Assembly: GCA_009843625.1 (NCBI GenBank)
Contig: VYDD01000450.1
Span: forward strand, 3,780-11,351
DNA length: 7,572 bases
Direction of reading: 5' to 3'
From: Gammaproteobacteria bacterium
Lineage (GTDB): Bacteria > Gemmatimonadota > Gemmatimonadetes > Longimicrobiales > Gaopeijiaceae
A program made the position numbers and the translations under genes. Under the pieces are notes generated by a model that was not told the DNA's origin, did no database searches, and saw only the letters and a list, made by a program, of their open reading frames with translations. Every line of letters starts with the position of its first letter. Position 1 is the stretch's first letter. Shown here one piece after another: positions 3,992 to 7,572 of the stretch.

Positions 3992-6616
3992 ATGCCTCAG
4001 GACCACGCCGTGACCCAGGACACACCCCTCATGCGCCAGTGGCGGGCCGTCAAGGCGCGCCACCGCGACGCCCTGGTGTTCATCCGGGTCGGCGACTTCT
4101 TCGAGCTCTTCAACGAGGACGCGCGCAAGGGTGCGCGCCTGCTCGGGCTGACCTTGACGACGCGCAACAACGGGGCGGCGCGGCAGGTGCCGCTCGCGGG
4201 CGTGCCCGCCAAGGCGCTGGACGACTACCTGCGCAAGCTGGTGAAGCTGGGCTGCCGTGTGACGATCTGCGACCAGGTCGAGGACGCCAGCGCGGCCAAG
4301 GGGCTGGTGCGCCGCGAGGTGGTGGAGACCATCACGCCGGGCACGGTGGTTCACGACGAGTTACTGGAGGCCCGGCGCAACAACTTCCTGGTCGCACTCG
4401 CGCCCGCGGGAAGGGAGACGCGCGGTCTGGCGGCCCTCGACCTGTCCACGGGCGAGTTGGTCCTCGAGGTGGTGGGCGAGGAGGCGCTCGCCGCCCGCAT
4501 GGGTGAGCTGGCGCCGGCCGAGCTGCTGCTGCCCGGCTCTCTCGAACGGGAAGCCCTGCCGGGCGCGACGCCCGATACGCTGCTCACCCGTCGCGACGAC
4601 TGGATCTTCGGGGAAGAGGCGGCACGCGAGGAGGTCCAGCGCGCCTACCGAGTGCTCTCGCTGCAGGGTTTCGGCATCGAGGCGGGCGATACGCCCGCGG
4701 TGCGCGCCGCGGGCGCCCTGCTCGCCTACGTCGCCGAGATCCGCCCGGGCGGGGTGGCCCACCTGCAGGCTCCCGTCGTGCGCCGTCCCGGCTCGACCAT
4801 GGTCGTCGACGAAATGACGCGCCGAAACCTGGAGTTGACCGAGCCGCTGCGCCCGGGAGACCAGGGCGCCACGCTCATCTCGGTGCTCGACGACACCGTC
4901 ACCGCCATGGGTGCCCGCACGCTGCGGAGCTGGCTGCTGGCGCCGCTGCTGGAAGCAGGCGCGATCTGGAAGCGTCAGGAGACGGTGGGGGAGTTCTTCG
5001 AACGGTTCGAGGTGCGGCGCGAGGTCCGCGGGGCGCTCTCGGAGGTTGCCGACCTCGAGCGGCTGGCCGGGAAGATCTCGCTCGGACGGGTCACGCCGCG
5101 CGATCTGCTCGCTCTGGCGCGCTCCCTCGACCGGGTCCCACCGGTCCGCCGGGCGCTGGCTACGGCCGAACTCCCCCGGCTGCGCGAGCGGGGCGCGGGC
5201 CTCGACGCCATGGAGGACGTGCGCGAGATGCTCGGGCGGGCCATCGCCCCGGACGCGCCCGCGACGCTGCAGGAAGGCGGCGTGATCAAGCCCGGATACG
5301 ACGAGGACCTGGACGCGCTCCGCCAGACCCGCGCCGATGCGCGCACCTCGATCGCGACGCTGCAGGCGCGCGAGCGGGAGCGCACGGGCATCGGCTCGCT
5401 GAAGGTCGCCTTCAACAAGGTCTTCGGGTACTACCTGGAGGTCACCCGGGCGAACCTAGGCCGGGTCCCGGACGACTACGTGCGCAAGCAGACGCTGGCC
5501 AACGCGGAGCGCTTCTTCACCCCCGAGCTGAAGGAGTGGGAAGGCCGCATTCTGGACGCGGAAGACCGGATCGCCACCCTGGAGGCGGAACTGTTCGCGT
5601 CGGTGCGGGGCGAGGTGGCCGAGGAGGTTGCGCGGCTGCAGAAACTCGGGCGCGCGCTCGGGCGTCTCGATGCGCTGGCGGGACTCGCGGAGGTGGCGGA
5701 GCATCGCGGCTACGTCCGCCCCGAAGTTCATTCCGGCTACGCGGTCGAGGTGCGCGCCGGCCGGCACCCGGTGGTGGAGGCGGTGATGCCCGCCGGCAGC
5801 TTCGTCCCCAACGACCTGGTGCTGGACGACGACGGCCGGGTGGTCGTTCTGACCGGCCCCAACATGGCGGGCAAGAGCACCATCCTGCGCCAGATCGGGC
5901 TCATCCAGCTGCTCGCCCAGATGGGGTCCTTCGTGCCCGCCGACCGGGCAAGGCTGCCGGTCTGCGACCGGGTCTTCACCCGGGTCGGGGCAAGCGACAA
6001 CCTGGCCCGTGGCCAGTCGACCTTCATGGTCGAAATGAATGAGTCCGCCGCGATCGTCCACGGCGCCACCGCGGACAGCCTGGTGCTCCTGGACGAGATC
6101 GGCCGCGGCACCTCCACCTACGACGGGGTCTCCATCGCATGGGCGGTCACCGAGCACCTGCACGAGGTGGTGGGCGCCAAGACCATCTTCGCGACCCACT
6201 ACCACGAGCTCACCCAGCTGGGCGAGCTGCTTCCCGCGGTGCGCAACCTGAACGTGGCGGTGCGCGAGTCCGGCGAGGACATCGTCTTTCTGCGCCGTCT
6301 GGAGGAGGGAGGCGCCGACCGGTCCTACGGAATCCAGGTGGCGCGCCTCGCCGGCATGCCGCCTGCGATCGTGGAGCGGGCGAAGGAACTTCTGGCGGAA
6401 CTGGAGGGAAGACGTACACGTGACGGAGGGTGTCTCGGGCGTGAGGGTGCATATCGGCCTTCTTCGGCCATGGAGCCCGGCCAGCTTTCCCTCTTCGCTG
6501 CGGAAGCGGAGCTGTCCGCCCGCCTTCAGGAAATCGATCTCGACAACATGACCCCACTGGAATCCATGACGCTGCTCGCGGATCTGCAGCGTCTTGCGCG
6601 CGGCGCGCGAGAGTGA
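3992..6616 (+). CDS. mutS: DNA mismatch repair protein MutS
   Basis: Mismatch recognition ATPase that starts methyl-directed-type repair after binding mispairs and small loops. At 874 residues it is full length (E. coli 853). The mismatch-reading motif is F36-F37-E38 in VGDFFELF, with Phe36 and Glu38 as the expected base-stacking and hydrogen-bonding residues. Connector, core and clamp domains follow, including KVAFNKVFGYYLEVT. The ATPase domain has Walker A GPNMAGKST (622-630), the STFMVEM segment, Walker B LLDEIGRGTST (D701, E702) and ATHYHEL. After a variable linker, QLSLF (831-835) is a canonical beta-clamp-binding motif, and the end LDNMTPLESMTLLADLQRL matches the C-terminal oligomerisation region. 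The ATG at 3992 lacks a ribosome site; a GTG at 4010 has AGGA (3999-4002) 7 nt before it and would give 868 residues with the motifs intact. The next gene overlaps the stop by one base. No mutL is in the window. Confidence 0.98.
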   Translation: MPQDHAVTQDTPLMRQWRAVKARHRDALVFIRVGDFFELFNEDARKGARLLGLTLTTRNNGAARQVPLAGVPAKALDDYLRKLVKLGCRVTICDQVEDASAAKGLVRREVVETITPGTVVHDELLEARRNNFLVALAPAGRETRGLAALDLSTGELVLEVVGEEALAARMGELAPAELLLPGSLEREALPGATPDTLLTRRDDWIFGEEAAREEVQRAYRVLSLQGFGIEAGDTPAVRAAGALLAYVAEIRPGGVAHLQAPVVRRPGSTMVVDEMTRRNLELTEPLRPGDQGATLISVLDDTVTAMGARTLRSWLLAPLLEAGAIWKRQETVGEFFERFEVRREVRGALSEVADLERLAGKISLGRVTPRDLLALARSLDRVPPVRRALATAELPRLRERGAGLDAMEDVREMLGRAIAPDAPATLQEGGVIKPGYDEDLDALRQTRADARTSIATLQARERERTGIGSLKVAFNKVFGYYLEVTRANLGRVPDDYVRKQTLANAERFFTPELKEWEGRILDAEDRIATLEAELFASVRGEVAEEVARLQKLGRALGRLDALAGLAEVAEHRGYVRPEVHSGYAVEVRAGRHPVVEAVMPAGSFVPNDLVLDDDGRVVVLTGPNMAGKSTILRQIGLIQLLAQMGSFVPADRARLPVCDRVFTRVGASDNLARGQSTFMVEMNESAAIVHGATADSLVLLDEIGRGTSTYDGVSIAWAVTEHLHEVVGAKTIFATHYHELTQLGELLPAVRNLNVAVRESGEDIVFLRRLEEGGADRSYGIQVARLAGMPPAIVERAKELLAELEGRRTRDGGCLGREGAYRPSSAMEPGQLSLFAAEAELSARLQEIDLDNMTPLESMTLLADLQRLARGARE
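3999..4002 (+). promoter_or_regulatory. Possible ribosome binding site for an alternative mutS start
   Basis: AGGA lies 7 nt before an in-frame GTG at 4010. No Shine-Dalgarno-like sequence precedes the ATG at 3992, so this GTG may be the true start of mutS. Confidence 0.4.
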
Positions 6617-7008
6617 TGCCGTCGCCGTGCCGGCACAGGCGTTCCCGGGCCGGGACCGGGCGCCTGGCGATCCTGGCTCTCGGGGTCCCCGCTCTCGCGG
6701 CCTGCGCAGGCGATGGCGAGGTGGAGGAGCCCGCGCCCCTCGGCGACGCGACCCCCATCGAATACCCGCTCGAGATGTGGGATCAGGGGATCGAGGGCGA
6801 GACCGTGCTCCAGGTGCGCGTCAACGAGCTGGGGGAGGTGGATTCCGTCGCGGTGATCGAGACCAGCGGCCACGAGCCGCTCGATTCGGCCGCCGCCGAG
6901 GGCGCGCGTGCGATGCGCTTCCAGCCCGGCCGAAGGGACGGCCGGGACGTACCGGTATGGGTACGCATCCCGGTGCAGTTCTCCAGGCAGTCGGGCCCCG
7001 AATCGTGA
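6616..7008 (+). CDS. Lipoprotein with a TonB C-terminal-like domain
   Basis: A 130-residue predicted lipoprotein. Residues 1-29 form a signal peptide (Arg-rich start, hydrophobic 17-29) ending in a good lipobox, LAAC, with C30 lipidated. A linker of roughly 20 acidic/Pro residues leads to a TonB C-terminal domain (about 52-125): YPLEMWDQGIEGETVLQVRV, GEVDSVAVIETSGHEPLD, AMRFQPGRRDGRDVPVWVRI. In classical TonB this domain contacts outer-membrane receptors and is tethered by an inner-membrane helix and long Pro-rich spacer; here both are missing, so energy transduction through ExbB/ExbD is doubtful and the role is unknown. The ATG overlaps the mutS stop as TGATG; a GTG three bases earlier is also possible. 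Only a weak purine stretch precedes it, suggesting translational coupling to mutS. Automated annotation would probably name it an energy transducer TonB. Confidence 0.85.
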   Translation: MPSPCRHRRSRAGTGRLAILALGVPALAACAGDGEVEEPAPLGDATPIEYPLEMWDQGIEGETVLQVRVNELGEVDSVAVIETSGHEPLDSAAAEGARAMRFQPGRRDGRDVPVWVRIPVQFSRQSGPES

Positions 7009-7036
7009 TGCGTGGCCCAACCGGGGGATCGCGGCC

Positions 7037-7572
7037 ATGAGCGTCCGCAATCGCGAGCCCTACGACAACGTCATGGAGATGGTGGGGTGGACCCCGCTGG
7101 TGCGGCTGCACAAGGTGTCCGCCGACTGCCGCACCCCCGTCTACGGCAAATGCGAGTTCATGAGCCCCGGCGGTTCGGTGAAGGATCGCATCGGGCTCGC
7201 CCTGGTGAGCGCGGCGGAGCAGGACGGGACGCTGCGGCCGGGGGGCGTGATCGTCGAAGCCACCAGCGGCAACACCGGGCTGGCGCTCGCGATGGCTGCG
7301 GCGACCCGCGGGTATCGCTGCATCTTCACCATGCCCGACAAGATGAGCCAGGAGAAGGTGAAGCTGCTGCGCGCCTTCGGGGCGGAGGTGGTGATCACCC
7401 CCACGGCCGTCGGGCCGGATCACCCCGACCACTACCAGCAGGTCGCCCGCCGCATCGCCCGCGAGACTCCCGGTGCGGTGCTCGCCGACCAGTTCTACAA
7501 CCTCGAGAACCCGAAGGCCCACTACGCCACGACCGGGCCGGAACTCTGGGAGCAGAGCGGGGGGCGCATCAC
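7037..7572 (+). CDS. Cystathionine beta-synthase-like PLP enzyme (N-terminal part, cut by the window edge)
   Basis: Fold-type II PLP enzyme of the cysteine synthase/cystathionine beta-synthase group, which replaces the beta substituent of serine or O-acetylserine with a thiol. The visible 178 codons have no stop. K49 in PGGSVKDRI is the expected PLP lysine, and TSGNTG (76-81) is the phosphate-binding loop. RGYRCIFTMPDKMSQEKVKLLRAFGAEVV, then a TPT segment and DQFYNLENPKAHYATTGPELW, are closer to cystathionine beta-synthases than to CysK/CysM. There is no N-terminal heme domain as in the human enzyme. Whether C-terminal CBS regulatory domains follow cannot be seen. GGGGGA (7023-7028) lies 8 nt before the ATG, and no earlier in-frame start fits better. 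It starts 28 nt after the TonB-like gene and may be in the mutS transcript. Reverse transsulfuration (homocysteine to cystathionine) is the likely role. Confidence 0.9.
   Translation, partial: MSVRNREPYDNVMEMVGWTPLVRLHKVSADCRTPVYGKCEFMSPGGSVKDRIGLALVSAAEQDGTLRPGGVIVEATSGNTGLALAMAAATRGYRCIFTMPDKMSQEKVKLLRAFGAEVVITPTAVGPDHPDHYQQVARRIARETPGAVLADQFYNLENPKAHYATTGPELWEQSGGRI

Noticed and set aside
5456..6205. 249-codon minus-strand open frame opposite mutS
   Set aside because: It lies entirely opposite the conserved MutS ATPase and clamp domains; it is a by-product of the codon bias of mutS.
7008..7040. Small frame from an ATG at 7008 overlapping the TonB-like stop (TGATG-like junction)
   Set aside because: It encodes only ten residues before a stop that overlaps the start of the PLP enzyme, and resembles nothing. 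It is more likely spacer than a leader peptide.

Overview
The window is GC-rich, gene-dense bacterial chromosome. It carries eight recognisable coding regions: six complete genes of clear family, one complete small lipoprotein gene, and a gene cut by the right edge. A few codons of a likely ninth gene lie at the left edge. The combination of an ECF sigma factor with a zinc-type membrane anti-sigma factor, a small periplasmic cytochrome c lipoprotein, a TonB-C-domain lipoprotein and a CBS-type PLP enzyme, all with very high G+C in third codon positions, suggests a member of the Gemmatimonadota or a similar high-GC Gram-negative lineage. This is an inference from style and gene content, not a phylogenetic result. 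No mobile element, CRISPR array, tRNA or rRNA is visible.

Layout from left to right: (1) a short C-terminal remnant of an upstream gene (1-51); (2) an ADP-ribose-pyrophosphatase-like Nudix hydrolase (68-811); (3) an ECF sigma factor (884-1525); (4) a 279-nt gap rich in inverted repeats (1526-1804); (5) a zf-HC2 anti-sigma factor with one membrane helix (1805-2308); (6) holA, the delta subunit of the DNA polymerase III clamp loader (2334-3392). These all read on the plus strand. A cytochrome c lipoprotein gene (3402-3842) reads on the minus strand and converges on holA; a strong inverted repeat lies inside the 3' end of holA. From a 149-nt divergent intergenic region, mutS (start 3992 or 4010, end 6616) reads rightward. 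It overlaps by one base a TonB-C-domain lipoprotein (6616-7008), and 28 nt later comes a cystathionine beta-synthase-like gene that runs off the window (7037 onward).

Functionally the window mixes housekeeping and envelope roles: the sigma/anti-sigma pair is a stress-signalling module, HolA and MutS both work with the sliding clamp (MutS carries a canonical clamp-binding motif near its C-terminus), and the cytochrome c and TonB-like lipoproteins act outside the cytoplasmic membrane. I did not find a clearly new multi-gene system. The best leads for a second look are non-coding: the nested inverted repeats between sigma and anti-sigma, a duplicated palindromic element in the cytochrome c/mutS divergent region, and the 12-bp inverted repeat within the end of holA. 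Among proteins, the most unusual is the TonB-like domain carried on a lipoprotein anchor with almost no spacer.
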